This document shows, piece by piece, positions 1 to 9,814 of a stretch of 64,000 bases of DNA. The stretch's first letter is position 1. Every line of letters begins with the position of its first letter. Under the pieces are notes generated by a model. It searched no databases. It saw only the letters and a program-made list of their open reading frames with translations, and was not told the origin of the DNA. Made by a program: the position numbers and the translations under genes. Origin of the DNA: Ichthyophis bannanicus (taxonomy: Eukaryota; Chordata; Amphibia; Gymnophiona; Ichthyophiidae); NCBI GenBank assembly GCA_033557465.1, contig CM066032.1:61478955-61542954 (forward strand), written 5' to 3'.

Positions 1-48
1 CCAGAGGGTCGCCATGAGTCGACTCCGACTCGACAGCACTTAACAACA
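1..48 (+). repeat. SINE 3' tail fragment
   Basis: The first ~48 bases contain a tail of the type GGTCGCCATGAGTCG..GACTCGAC..CACTTAACAACA. This is a 3' module known from several vertebrate tRNA-SINE families. A related module in inverse orientation lies inside the SINE at 4505-4673 (GTCGCCAGGAGTCAGGACTG on the minus strand). The head of the element lies outside the window. Confidence 0.5.
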
Positions 49-660
49 TTCTAACTCTCCCATCTTACTTTTTAGACTTCTAGCATTTGCATACAAGCAT
101 TTGAGAGACTGTTTTTTATTCATATTAATCTGGCTATTGGTAGGCATGGGTAATTTGGAATCTTTAAGTGCTGTCTGTTCCATACTCAAGGGCATTTGGG
201 CTACTTTACTCTTTTTTGGAACCTCTCTGCTTTTGGTAGTATCCTTCAAGGATACATTCTTCCGAACCATCCGCTGTTGGACGACTGTCGGCTTTCCCCT
301 ATTATCTAGTTTAAAAGCTGCTCTATCTCCTTTTTAAAGGTTAATGCCAGCAGCCTGGTTCCATCCCAGTTAAGGTGAAGCCCATCCCTTCGGAAGAGCC
401 CCTCCTTTCCTCAGAATGTTCCCCAGTTCCTAACAAATCCAAAACCTCATCTCTGCACCATTGTCTCATCCATGCATTGAGACTCCGGAGCTCTGCCTGC
501 CTTTTGGGTCCTGCGCGTGAAACGGGAAGCATTTCGGAGAACGCTACCCTGGAAGTTCTGGATTTCAACTTGCTACCTAAAAACCTAAAGTTAGCCTCCA
601 GAATCTCCCTACCACATTTTCCTTTTTCAGTAGATGTTAACACCAGGTGGCAGGTCAAAA
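49..660 (-). mobile_element. CR1-type LINE fragment: ORF1 esterase end and ORF2 start
   Basis: Read on the minus strand, 658-341 encodes the C-terminal part of an ORF1 SGNH-hydrolase (esterase) domain, with the phrase VAFSEMLPVSRAG followed by LNAWMRQWC. 270-40 then runs into the first residues of an apurinic-like endonuclease ORF2 (LKCLYANARSLKSKMGELE). This ORF1-then-ORF2 order is the CR1 arrangement, and the same two blocks recur at 18166-18855 and 32960-32085. Only a fragment is present. A stop follows GELECC and nothing of the reverse transcriptase is attached, so the piece is inactive. Confidence 0.75.
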
Positions 661-1110
661 GGCCGTTTTGAAAGACTCCTTCTATCCAAGCAAGGACTGT
701 TAATCACCCAGGAAGTTGGTCACAGCTTACCTCAGCAGCACAGGCATAAATAGCTCAAACAGAGCTCTGTGATCCTCAGTCTTGAAGGACTAGAAAAGGG
801 GACTGTTACTTCTGGAGAGAGATCTTCAATTGTGAGTATGTACTTCTGGGAATTTTCTGAAAGGAATTCTTTGTATTAAAGCTAATTAATCTGTGAACCC
901 AGTGTTTTTTGTTAAATCAGTCAGGGTCTAGTAGCAGCAGTTTAAGGTTAACTTTAAAACACAGAAGCCCAGCAGAGAGCTTGTAGTTTAAATTTAATTG
1001 TCACTCAGGGCCTAGCATCAGCAAAGTACTTTTAGTTTAAATTTAAAACACAGAAGAGAGCTTTCTGGTTAAATTTGGAACCCAGCAATTTTGTCACTGC
1101 TCTGTTACAT
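661..1110. other. AT-rich stretch without recognised gene
   Basis: No coding frame of note. A diverged tandem motif is visible: a block with CAGAGAGCTT..TAGTTTAAATTTAA occurs near 974-1000 and again near 1033-1068 (AGTTTAAATTTAAAACACAG). It could be the 5' untranslated region of the adjacent CR1 or an unrecognised repeat. Confidence 0.3.
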
Positions 1111-1111
1111 C

Positions 1112-1675
1112 CCCAGAGGTTCGGGACTGGACTGGAGGGACGATAAGGAAGATGAAATTAGACTTACCTCCTAATTGTTGTACCTTGAGGAACTCCAGTC
1201 CAGTCCCGTATCCCGCCCCAAGAATCTGTGTTTTGGACTAGAGCCTGAAGTGAACAGGTATGGTATTCTTCAGGGTAAGCTAAAAAGTGGTAATAAGACT
1301 TACAGTTCCTAAGGGGTGGGATAGGTGAATGGGGAGGCTAAGGAATCAAGATCCTCTCAAGGAGGGCGGCGCACCTTAGCTGGGCTTCAGAAAGACTTAA
1401 AAGAACGAGTACACTTTCTCATGTTTAGTTAATAGTTTTTAATTGTTAAAATTGATGGTTATGTTTGCTTCTTAATTGTTGCTCCGGTAAGTCTGCTTTG
1501 TCAATAGGTTACTGGAGTGAGGAGGCGGTCCCTTGGGTAGTTATACCAGTGTCATCAAAAGAATGATGTTACTCAGTCTCCAAGCTGCTAGAGGAGGTAC
1601 TAAACCCCAGAGGTTCGGGACTGGACTGGAGTTCCTCAAGGAACAACAATTAGCAGGTAAGTCTAATTTCACCTT
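1112..1675. repeat. ~0.5-kb element flanked by inverted repeats (unclassified)
   Basis: 1155-1210 (AAATTAGACTTACCTCCTAA ... GAACTCCAGTCCAGTCCCG) is the reverse complement of 1617-1673, with only a few mismatches over ~56 bp. A third partial copy of the outer motif (CCAGAGGTTCGGGACTGGAC) stands directly before the left repeat at 1113-1132. No transposase or other ORF lies between. The layout resembles a non-autonomous terminal-inverted-repeat element, or a remnant of a DIRS-type element whose ends were rearranged. I saw no clear target-site duplication. Confidence 0.5.
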
Positions 1676-2140
1676 GTTTTATTCTCCATGCCTTTCTTTA
1701 TGATTCCTAGCATTCTATTTGCTTTCTTGTCCACCACTGCACTCTGGGTGGAGGGTTTCAACATATTATTTATTTAACAGTTTTTTTTATACCGCTTTAT
1801 CATTTCAATCAAAGCAGTTTACATTGTAACTTAAACTTGGTAATGTACATTAAACAGGGGCATTGATAACTTGTATTTTTTTGAGCAATGGAGGGTTAAG
1901 TGACTTGCCCAAGGCCACAAGGAGTGCGAGTGGGAATCAATCCCTGGTCTCTGGGTTCCCACGATGACGCCTAAATCGTTTTTCTGGGTGGTGATTTCTA
2001 AGGTGGTACCTTGCATCATATAATCATAGTTTGGGTTGTTCTTTCCTAGATGCATAACTTTGCACTTGTCCACATCAAATTTCATCTGCCATTTGAATGT
2101 CCAGTCTTCCAATTTTTCAAGGTCCTCTTGCAATTTTTCA
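1666..2140 (-). mobile_element. CR1 LINE fragment split by a SINE
   Basis: On the minus strand, 2133-1970 encodes a CR1 reverse-transcriptase thumb/connection peptide (LEKLEDWTFKWQMKFDVDKC and VMHLGKNNPNYDY, then TTQKNDLGVIV). The next part of the same protein continues at 1760-1675 (the VD..A.KANRMLGI-like region in antisense). The SINE at 1770-1968 sits between the two halves, so the SINE is the younger insertion. Confidence 0.7.
1770..1968 (-). repeat. tRNA-derived SINE with LINE-like tail
   Basis: On the minus strand the 5' part holds a B-box-like stretch (ACCAGGGATTGATTCCC). It is followed by the family body CTTGTGGCCTTGGGCAAGTC and a tail with GTAAACTGCTTTGATTGAAA and a T/A-rich end. 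The tRNA A-box end is lost. Same family as 2985-3215 and 48870-48990. Confidence 0.7.
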
Positions 2141-2984
2141 CAATCCCCTCACCCAGTAGCATCCTATAGATTTTAGAGATTCCCCGCTTATGTGCCACCT
2201 GATACTAGAATAATATTCTAAAATCAGACAACCCTTTCCATCTTGCCTGGACCCAGTACTTTGCCCCTAATCAATGTCTCAACCCCAGAACTTCCCACCT
2301 CTAAAAAGGGGGTCAGTCATACCTGGTAAAAAATCATTATTACACCTTATTGGCTGCAACAAAAACACCTCCTACCCCCCCCCCCCACCCTCCCCCCACA
2401 CACAAATGCCTATAGCAGGACAACAGCCTCCACATATTTTATATATATACTTAACAAATGGATTAACTAACTACACTCCCCTACTGCCCAGCCAATGTAG
2501 ATACTTCAACGGTATCCCTTTGGTATAGAAACTTTCAATCTGCATCCATCTCCACCCTAGACCCTCTTCCCAAAACATCATATTATATAGTTGTGCTGAT
2601 ATGTATTTACAAAAGAGATTTGGCACTACCAACCTCTCCTGTTTTTTATTTCTATACAATACCCAAAGAGCTATTCTAGGAGTCATTTTTTTCCTTGTAT
2701 CATCTCCAGTTTCCCGTTAGGTATTTTTATTGCGAGTGTCTGAAAATGATACAATATTCAGGGCAGAGTGGCCATCTTTATACACACTATGCAGCCCAAA
2801 CAAGAAAGAAACAGCCATGTCCACTTTTCCAGCTCATCAAAGGTGGCCTTCCATAAAGGGGGATAGTTAGACAAAATTCATGACCTTAAAGCCCACCCAA
2901 TCCATACGCCTAAGTATGCAACACACTGGGAAGCCCATTTAAAAGAGAAAGCTCCCTGAATAAAGCTTTCCTCCTTTAGCTTTA

Positions 2985-3215
2985 AAGTAGTGGAGTGGAG
3001 GAGTAGCCTAATAGTTAGAGCACTAGCTTGTGAACCAAGAAACCAGGTTCAAGTCCTACTAGCACTCCTTGTGGCCTTGGACAAATCACTTAGCCCTCCA
3101 CTGCCTCAGAAAAATCTAAGTTATCAATGTCCCTGCTTAATGTGCATTAACAAATTTAAGTTGCAACGTAAACCGCTTTGACTGAAATGATAAAATGGTA
3201 TAAAAAAACTGTTAA
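2985..3215 (+). repeat. tRNA-derived SINE
   Basis: Starts GTGGAGTGGAGGAGTAGCCT with an A-box-like TAGCCTAATAGTTAGAG, a B-box-like GGTTCAAGTCC at 3046-3056, and a body CCTTGTGGCCTTGGACAAAT. Its tail (GTAAACCGCTTTGACTGAAA ... GGTATAAAAAAACTG) matches the 3' end of the L2 LINEs in this window in layout. It is the most complete family member here and lies inside the degraded minus-strand L1. Confidence 0.8.
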
Positions 3216-4504
3216 AAATATCATTCAATGCCTTTGTTTTATCAAGGTTAACTTTGAACAAAAGACCTCTCCAAAGTGCTCAAATTCCTCTTGCAAATGA
3301 AGAGGTAGAAATCCCGGGGTCTGTAACCATTAAGAAAACATTGCCAATAAATAATGAGTTTCTTATGTTGGACTCTCCCACGTGTATCCTAATTATATCC
3401 TCTGTTCCTAACTTGCTCTGCTAGCAGCTCCATTGACATGGCAAACAGCAGTGGCAAAAGGGGGTAGCCCTTGCCTAGTAACCCCTTCCAGATCAAAGAA
3501 CTTCAAATACTCTCCCCTTCACTTTCACCACAGCTCTAGGCCTAGAATACATCTGAAGTACCCATGTGATAAATTTTTCACCCATTCCAAATTTTATCAA
3601 AGTTTCCTATAGGAATTGCTAGTGAACCTGGTTAAAAGCCTTTCCAGCGTCAAATGGCAAGACCATGGCCAATGTTTTCCTCCTAAGATACCCATATCAG
3701 ATTCAATATATGCTTAACGTTATCTGCTGCTTGTCTCCCATTAATAAACCCTGTCTGGTCTACATTAATCTAAAGCGACTAGCATTTTAGTCAAAATCTT
3801 CATATCAAGATTTAAGAGAGAGAGATCTCTATGAGGGGCATTGTGTAGCATTTTTTCCTGGTTTGGTTATAAAGTTAATTCCTGATATACCCATAGAAAG
3901 GAACAAGCTGCCTCCCTCTAACAGCCCATTATACATCTCCACCAAAACTGCTGCCATCTGCTCAATAAATATTTTGTAAACCTGGGCTATAAACCTATCC
4001 AATCTCAGAGCTTTGTCATTCTGAACCTCCCCCAGAGAGACTGACCTATCCAACTTTGCCGTGGCCTTTTTAAAGAGAAATGGAATATTTACTTCTCTCA
4101 AATATTTGAAGATCTCATCATGTTGCCCTAACTCATCCCTCTTATACAATTTATGATAAAATTCTTGAAACGCCTCTTGCATAAGTGCATCCCCTATTAT
4201 CCACCTCCCTCCTCTAATTTTTACCACCACATTTTGGGCCTGTCTCGCTTTTAGGCAATAGGCCAGAACATTACCTTGCTTGTCCCTTAACTCATAATAT
4301 TGTTGCCTTACACACTGCAATTTGTAATTCAATTTTTCCAGCTGAATCGCCCTTATCTGTGTCCTTTCTTTTAAGGCCACTCTACTCTCCGTATCTCCCC
4401 TATCTCTGTTGTTGCGCCAGCTCTTTAACCTGAGCATAACTCTGCTCCAACTCCTGCTGTCTCCATTTCTTCTTCAATGCTGCCCAAATAGTAATCTTCT
4501 CTCA

Positions 4505-4673
4505 TAAAAAATGCAATGTGTGCCTTCGAGTCAGTCCTGACTCCTGGCGACCCAGAAGCTCCTGGGTTTTCTTGTCAGTGTCACCGGAAGGAGATTGCTA
4601 GCGGGAATTGAACCCTGGTTGCTTGGTTACCAAGCCAGTGCTCTAACCACTAGGCTACTCCTCCACTCCAACT
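4505..4673 (-). repeat. tRNA-derived SINE, variant with second 3' module
   Basis: On the minus strand it starts TGGAGTGGAGGAGTAGCCTA, with A box TAGTGGTTAGAG and B box GGGTTCAATTCCC. It then has a different 3' module (GGTCGCCAGGAGTCAGGACT, GACTCGAAGGCAC) rather than the L2-like tail. This second module resembles the fragment at 1-48, so the same tRNA head occurs with two different tails in this window. Confidence 0.75.
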
Positions 4674-5544
4674 GCCTTAAACCCATCCCACACCACGCCT
4701 AAGTCCACTTCCCCATAATTGTTATTCTCAAAAAATTCTATATCCTTTTCCAAGGATGCCACTACTGTTTTGTCTTTAAGCAAACTGTCATTCATTCTCC
4801 AAAAATATCTGCCACTTTGGCGTCCCCAGTCCCTCAAAGATATCAATAGCGGCCCAATGTCGGACCAGGTGATTGGCTCTTACTCTGCTTCCACCACTGC
4901 CATCTACAAATTTCTATCAGTAAGAATGTTTATGTTTATGTTCACGAAAACGTATTTGAGATCATTTCTCAAATAAGCTTGACGAGCTGGAGAATAAAAT
5001 GAATACCCTCTCAATCTCAGGTGACGCATATGCCAACAATCTACTGTCAGTTTCATCTCCCGCAGCTTTTTCCTATGACTTTTATCAATGTCCACCTTAC
5101 CCCTGATTTATCCAACTGCGGTTCCAATACTACATTAAAATCCCTGCCCATCACCACTTTTCCCTCTATGATCTCTGATAGCTCCAACCCTACACTCTCA
5201 AAAAAAGCTCCCTGCCCCTGGTTTGGGGCATATGGGCTTACAACCCTTATCTTCTCCCCCAGAAGGAGCCCCTTAATTGCCATATATCTCCCCCTCCAAA
5301 TCGCTGGCCACTCTTGCAACCTCCGGTGGCCACTCCTCCCACCTTAACTCCCCCCCTTCTCTTTGAGGCACAACACACTTGTTGATCATTCCTATCCATT
5401 AATAAAGCTTGCTCTCTAACCCAAAAGTGGGTTTCCTGAAGAAAAGATATGTCCCATTTGAGGCGGTTGAGCTCTCTGAACAGCAAATGTCGCTTTCTTG
5501 ACATATTAAGCCTCTTTGCGTTTTTTGCACTTATCATCATAGTC

Positions 5545-6392
5545 ATAAGATCATAAGATATACCATACTGGTCAGACCAAGGGTCTGTCAAGCCCAGTAT
5601 CCTGTTTCCAACCGTGGCCATTCCAGGTCTCAAGTACGTATAAGGTTCCCAAAGGTATACACATTCCATGCTGCTTGCCCCAAGGGTAAGCAGTGGATTT
5701 CCCCAGTCCTCTTAATAATGGTTTATGGACATTTCTTCTAGGAACTCATCCAAATCTGTTTTGAACCCAGCAACAGTACACTGACAGCTTTTATTGCATC
5801 CTCCGGTAATGAATTCCAGAGTTTGATTATGAGCTGAGTGAAAAAATATTTTCTTTGATTAGTCTTAAATATGTCACATTGCACCTTCAATGAATATCCC
5901 CTACTCGTACTACTTTTTGAAGAACCTATTTACATTTACCCGTTCCACTCCATTAATTATTTTATAGACCTCTATCATATCTCCCCTCAGCAGTCTCTTT
6001 TCTAAGCTGAAGAGCCCGAACCTTTTAAGCCTTTCCTCATAGGGATATCCTTCCATCCCCTTTACCATTTTGGTCGCTGTTCTTCTCTACCTTTTACAAT
6101 TCTTCTGTATCCTTTTTAAATATGGTGAGCAGAATTGCACACAATATTCAAGAAGCGGTCTCACCATGGAGTGATACAGAGGCATTATAATATCCTTAGT
6201 TTTATTTTCTATTCCTTTCCTTATGATTCCTAGCATTCTATTTGCTTTCTTGGCTGCAGCTACATACTGGACAGAGGATTTCAACATACTATCTACGATG
6301 ACATCCAGATCCTTTTCCTGAGTGGTGATACTAACGTGGAACCTTGCATCGTGTAACCAGTTTGGGTTGTTCTTCCCTAAAAGGGTCATTCC
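5545..6392 (-). mobile_element. CR1 LINE 3' part (reverse transcriptase C-terminus and 3' region)
   Basis: On the minus strand, 6390-6087 encodes the C-terminal region of a CR1 RT (KKANRMLGIIRKGIENKTKD, then MPLYHSMVRPLLEYCVQF). Downstream (towards 5545) follow CR1 post-RT and 3'-UTR phrases, including the terminal block GGTCAGACCAAGGGTCTGTC at 5571-5590 in plus orientation. 5'-truncated. Confidence 0.8.
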
Positions 6393-6940
6393 GAAACACA
6401 AATAGGCTGCCTGGACATGCGGGATAGATGTTTTCTTTGTGAAAACATCTACATCCATATTCCTAAACCATGCGGCCCTGCACATATACGGCACGAAAAC
6501 AGGGAGCTTAGAAATTGGGCAGGACAGTGTGGAACAGGGGCATGGCAAACCGCAGATACGTGGAAAGTGTATTCAGGAAAGGCCCATGTACATCCTGATT
6601 GTTTCCCATGGACGCCTAAGTTATATCTTGAAATGAGAGCATTCAACAGTGCAGACAGCACTAAGACATGCCCAGAAGCACCATCATTGGTCTCTACAAA
6701 TGTGCACATTTGTAGAGAGCGATGATGGTGCCTTTAGGCATGTATTAGTGCTGTTTGTACTGTTGAATGCTCCCATTCTGAGGGTCCCTTATTAGTGACA
6801 GGGATATGTTTTGACATTTTGCTATAAAGAACCTCTTCTGATTTTTTCTGGTCCATACTTAACATTGTACAGACTGTTTTCAGACATGACCAATGCAAGC
6901 ATAACTAAGGATGTCTTCAGTTCTTATACAGACTAATCAG
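6380..6940. repeat. Unclassified interspersed repeat R1, copy A
   Basis: The block from GGGTCATTCCGAAACACAAA to GTTTTGACATTTTGC has a second copy at about 51852-52610 (GGGGTCATTCCAGAACACAA; GTATTCAGGAAAAGCCCATG; TGACAGGGATATGCTTTGAC). The shared parts are collinear. Short ORFs inside are not conserved in phase. I do not recognise the family; no transposase or RT is visible. Confidence 0.5.
6637..6772. repeat. 136-bp near-perfect palindrome
   Basis: Arms 6637-6704 and 6705-6772 are 68 bp each, nearly perfectly complementary, with no spacer (centre AAATGTGCACATTT). It lies inside repeat R1 copy A. Copy B (52530-52570) shows only the right-arm sequence (GTGCTGTTTG..CTGAATGC), so the palindrome probably arose by inverted duplication of one arm. 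Confidence 0.85.
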
Positions 6941-7525
6941 GCCCACTAACTCCTGATGAGGTGTCTGTAGCTTCAAAGAGCTGAGAAAGATACTAAAAGC
7001 AGTGTTTTGAACTTACATCACTAAAGACCATATTTTTTCTTTTGAACTAAAGCACCAAAAAGAATATAGCTTTGTTTTAAAAATGTACCAAAACGCTTTA
7101 AGAGCTCTCAGGCAGAGAGCTAGTAATTTAAAAGCTACATTCTCTTACTTTGGCTTGAAATGGAGAGCCCCTGATAGGAATGCCTTATCAGGAGTTAGTG
7201 GGCCTGATTAGCCTGTGAAAGAACTGAGAGCAGTTGCGAGCTGCATAAAAGTCTTCAGAGCTTTGCACTGTTGAGGCATTCCTAACAGGAGCTCTGCATT
7301 TCATGCCAAGGTAAGAGTGTGTGACTTTTAAATTACTAGCTTTTAAATTACTAGCTCTCTGCCTGAGAGCTCTTAAATGGTTTTGGTACATTTTTAAAAC
7401 AAAGTTATATTCTTTTTGGTGCTTTAGTTCAAAAGAGGAAAAATAGTCTTTAGTGGTGTAGGTTGAAAACACTGCTTTTAGTATCTTTCTCAGCTCTTTG
7501 AAGCAACCGACACCTCATCAGGTGA
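6911..7525. repeat. Foldback repeat
   Basis: 6953-7190 (CTGATGAGGTGTCTGTAGCT, TCAAAGAGCTGAGAAAGATA, ...) is the reverse complement of about 7275-7522 with ~85-90% identity by eye. An ~85-bp loop lies between. A second inverted match links 6911-6955 to 7184-7228 (ATCAGGAGTTAGTGGGCCTG). It is a foldback or MITE-like element, possibly two overlapping copies in opposite orientation. No protein is supported. Confidence 0.65.
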
Positions 7526-7772
7526 TAGTTCCCTCCCTACCCACCAACTTCCACCCACCCCATGCGAGCTGTCTTGCTTTATAGGGCACCTCCCCCAATT
7601 AGCTACATAAAGGGACTTGGAATCAGCACATTTAGAACACACTTAAAAGAGGTTAACTACTTTTTCCCTGAAAGGACAGCTGCGAAACAGGCTAGTACCT
7701 TTGGTAGATCTCTCTCTCTCTTTTGATTCAACAGGCACCTAAGCTCCATCAACTGAACAATGACCGGGAAAG
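7526..7772. other. Gene-free stretch left of DIRS element 1
   Basis: No coding frame. If DIRS element 1 inserted into the CR1 that continues at 17864, this would be the 5' untranslated or ORF1-leading part of that CR1. That is inference from position only. Confidence 0.3.
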
Positions 7773-7962
7773 CATAGTTACTCACCTGTAACAGGTGATC
7801 TCCGGGAACAGCAGGAATTTAGTCCTCACATTTGGGTATCGTCGGTACCGATGGAGCCCGCGTGGGAACGCTCCCCAGCGTCCAATCAGAAAGCTTTTGG
7901 GAGCATACCACAGGGCCTGCGTGCTGCCTTCCCACCTTTCCCAACTGTCTCTCTCCAGTTGA
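7773..7962. repeat. DIRS element 1 left inverted terminal repeat
   Basis: From about GCAGGAATTTAGTCC (7824) inward to TCTCTCCAGTT (~7962) this is the inverse of 17692-17850. The repeat core has TCGTCGGTACCGATGG and CGTCCAATCAGAAAGCTTTT. The outermost part (GTTACTCACCTGTAACAGGT) has no equal in the right ITR. Such unequal ends are a DIRS hallmark. Confidence 0.9.
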
Positions 7963-8025
7963 GTTTTAAAGCTGAGACAAAGAGAGAGAGATAGAGAGAT
8001 ACAACTCCTAGGGGAGGTGGGTGGG

Positions 8026-8128
8026 TTGTGAGGACTAAATTCCTGCTGTTCCCGGAGATCACCTGTTACAGATGAGTAACTATGCTATCTCCAGGAACAA
8101 GCAGGAATCTAATCATCACATATTGGGA
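8026..8128. repeat. DIRS element 1 internal complementary region
   Basis: The first half (8028-8079, GAGGACTAAATTCCTGCTGT ... GATGAGTAAC) is the reverse complement of the element's left end. The second half (8084-8124, GCTATCTCCAGGAACAAGCA ...) is the reverse complement of its right end. It is thus a complement of the joined ends. In DIRS models this region templates circularisation of the cDNA. Confidence 0.9.
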
Positions 8129-8269
8129 CTCCATAGCTTTGGGTGCCAGGGAGAGACCCCAGAAGTTGTGTGTCCCTGAAAAGGGCTCCACTTCCCCCAT
8201 GGATCTCTGGCATCCTACCAGGGATGGTGGGCAGGAGTTGATTAGGTATGGAACAGGTGTTTGAGAACA

Positions 8270-9268
8270 GCCTGACCAAACAAGGCATCCCGGCGGGAGT
8301 CCTTGTCCAAGCAGTAATGGGCTGTGAAGGTATGAACCGAGGCCCAAGTGGCTGCTCGACAGATGTCGTCAATAGACATAGAGTTCAGATGAGCCTTTGA
8401 GGCTGCCATGGCTCACATTGTGAGCTGTGACATGGCCCTCCAGAGAAAGGTTCTTACTCTGATAGGCGAAAGAAATACACTGAGCAATCCAGTTGGATAG
8501 TGTTCTCTTGGAGACTGGCAGTCCCAAATGAGAAGGGTCAAAAGCAACAAAGAGCTGAGAAGACTTTCTATGTTGCTGTGTCCTCTGTAGATAAAAAGCC
8601 AGAGCTCTTATGAAGGTATGAAGATTCCTCTCTGCACTTGATGCATGAGGTCCTTGAAAAAAGACAGGTAGGTAGACCTCCTGGTTGAGGTGAAAAGGCG
8701 AGACCACCTTAGGCATAAAGTGTGGATGAGTCCTTAGGACTACCTTGTCATGATGAAACCTTGTACAAGGTGGATTAGCTACTAGTGCTTGCAACTCACT
8801 AATGCGGCGTGCTGAGGTGATTGCAATGAGAAAGATAACCTTCCAAGAAAGAAATTTCAAGGAGGTGGTAGCTAAGGGTTCGAAAGGTGGCTTCATGAGC
8901 TGCCCAAGAACCAGATTCAAGTCCCATGCCACCGGAGGTGGTCTAATGGGAGGCTTAGTTAGAAGGAGGCCTCTCATGAATCTTGCTATAAGAGGATGAG
9001 AGAAAATAGGTTGTCCATTTAGAGGTTTAAGAGAAGCTGCAATAGCACTCAAATGGACTCTTACTGAATTTGTCTTAAGGCCTGCATTAGACAAATGGAG
9101 AAGATATTCCAGTAAAGATTCTAGAGGTATAGCAAGGGGGTTAAGACCCTTTTCTGAACACCAAACAGTGAACCTTTTCCACTTGAAAGCATAAGAACGT
9201 CTAGTGGAAGGTTTTCTAGAAGCATAAAGAACATTTTTCACCTGCTGAGAAAGATGAAGATCTTGGAG
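8270..9268 (-). pseudogene. DIRS tyrosine recombinase (element 1), broken
   Basis: Would integrate the circular DIRS cDNA by strand exchange at a Tyr residue. Reading on the minus strand, the frame holds SAM-like N-terminal core (SRKPSTRRSYAFKWKRF, then LKTNSVRVHLSAIAA) and the first catalytic Arg in ITSARRISELQAL. It then reaches the box TAHNV, where a 2-bp deletion (compared with element 3) shifts the frame just before the second catalytic Arg. The C-terminal block around the nucleophile continues out of frame towards ~8280. The N-terminal side is cut by the hAT element at 9276/9277; its other half resumes at 12022. Not functional. Confidence 0.85.
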
Positions 9269-9276
9269 ATCTAGGC
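9269..9276. repeat. hAT 8-bp target-site duplication, left copy
   Basis: ATCTAGGC at 9269-9276 is repeated at 12014-12021, directly outside the two ends of the inserted element. A perfect 8-bp duplication is the hAT signature. Confidence 0.92.
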
Positions 9277-9377
9277 CAGCGATGGCGAACCTATGGCACG
9301 CGTGCCAGCTGTGGCACGCGAAGGCCTTGCAGCTGGCACGCGGGAAGGTCCGCAATTAGGTTTTTTTTTTTTTTTCA

Positions 9378-9795
9378 ATTTTACTTGTCTGCTGCCGCTG
9401 TCGGGGCCGCCGCGGCAAAATCGAGCATGCCGCGGGGCCCCCCTGTACCCGGCAGAGCCTGCCCTCCCCGTAGCAGCTCTCTCTTTGGCAGCTCTCTCTT
9501 TGGAGCTGCAGTCAGACGCGCCGGCTTGCAGAGCGCGAAGGGAAGAGTTTCCCTTTCGCGACTCTGTTAAGCCCGCGGGGGCTGATGGGAACTTCCCATC
9601 AGCCCCCGCGGGTTTAACAGAGCAGCGAGGGAGAAACTCTTCCCTCGCGCTCTGCAAGCCGGCGCGTCTGACTGCAGCTCCAAAGAGAGAGCTGCTACGG
9701 GGAGGGCAGGCTCTGCCGGATACAGGGGGGCCCCGCGGCACGCTCGATTCTGCCGCGGCGGCCCCGACAGCGGCAACAGACAGGTTTTCTTTTTT
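9378..9795. repeat. ~410-bp GC-rich palindrome inside the hAT element
   Basis: The sequence folds about position 9592 (GATGGGAACTTCCCATC). Arms of ~200 bp match closely (for example GCCGGCTTGCAGAGCGCGAA on the left against its inverse near 9645-9665; GTCGGGGCCGCCGCGGC against its inverse near 9750-9770). It is CpG-dense. Because the arms are inverse copies, both strands show the same spurious proline/arginine-rich frames; I do not call them genes. Confidence 0.88.
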
Positions 9796-9814
9796 TTTAA
9801 TTTTCCCTGGGCTG

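Larger units (their letters stand above)
2185..5530 (-). mobile_element. Degraded L1-type LINE, ORF2 (endonuclease and reverse transcriptase)
   Basis: Minus-strand order is EN then RT. 5520-5247 holds an endonuclease N-terminal region (WDISFLQETHFW). 5230-5053 holds the middle with VSPYAPNQ and VVMGRDFNVVL. 4437-3829 holds the RT fingers (a LGEVQNDKALRLDRF block equivalent to the SMAPGKAVGPDGIP block of the plus-strand L1 at 35400). Frameshifts and stops are frequent. Two SINEs interrupt it, at 2985-3215 and 4505-4673. It is an old, dead copy of the same broad clade as the L1 at 33.5-45.7 kb. Roughly 2.2-3.8 kb keeps recognisable antisense L1 phrases but no long frame. Confidence 0.7.

Noticed and set aside
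2990..3070. Possible tRNA gene
   Set aside because: A and B boxes are present but the cloverleaf arms do not pair convincingly, and the sequence continues into a SINE body repeated at several other places.
8082..8372. Small ORFs of 60-93 codons around the DIRS internal region
   Set aside because: Frames over the internal complementary region and out-of-frame recombinase end; no independent support.
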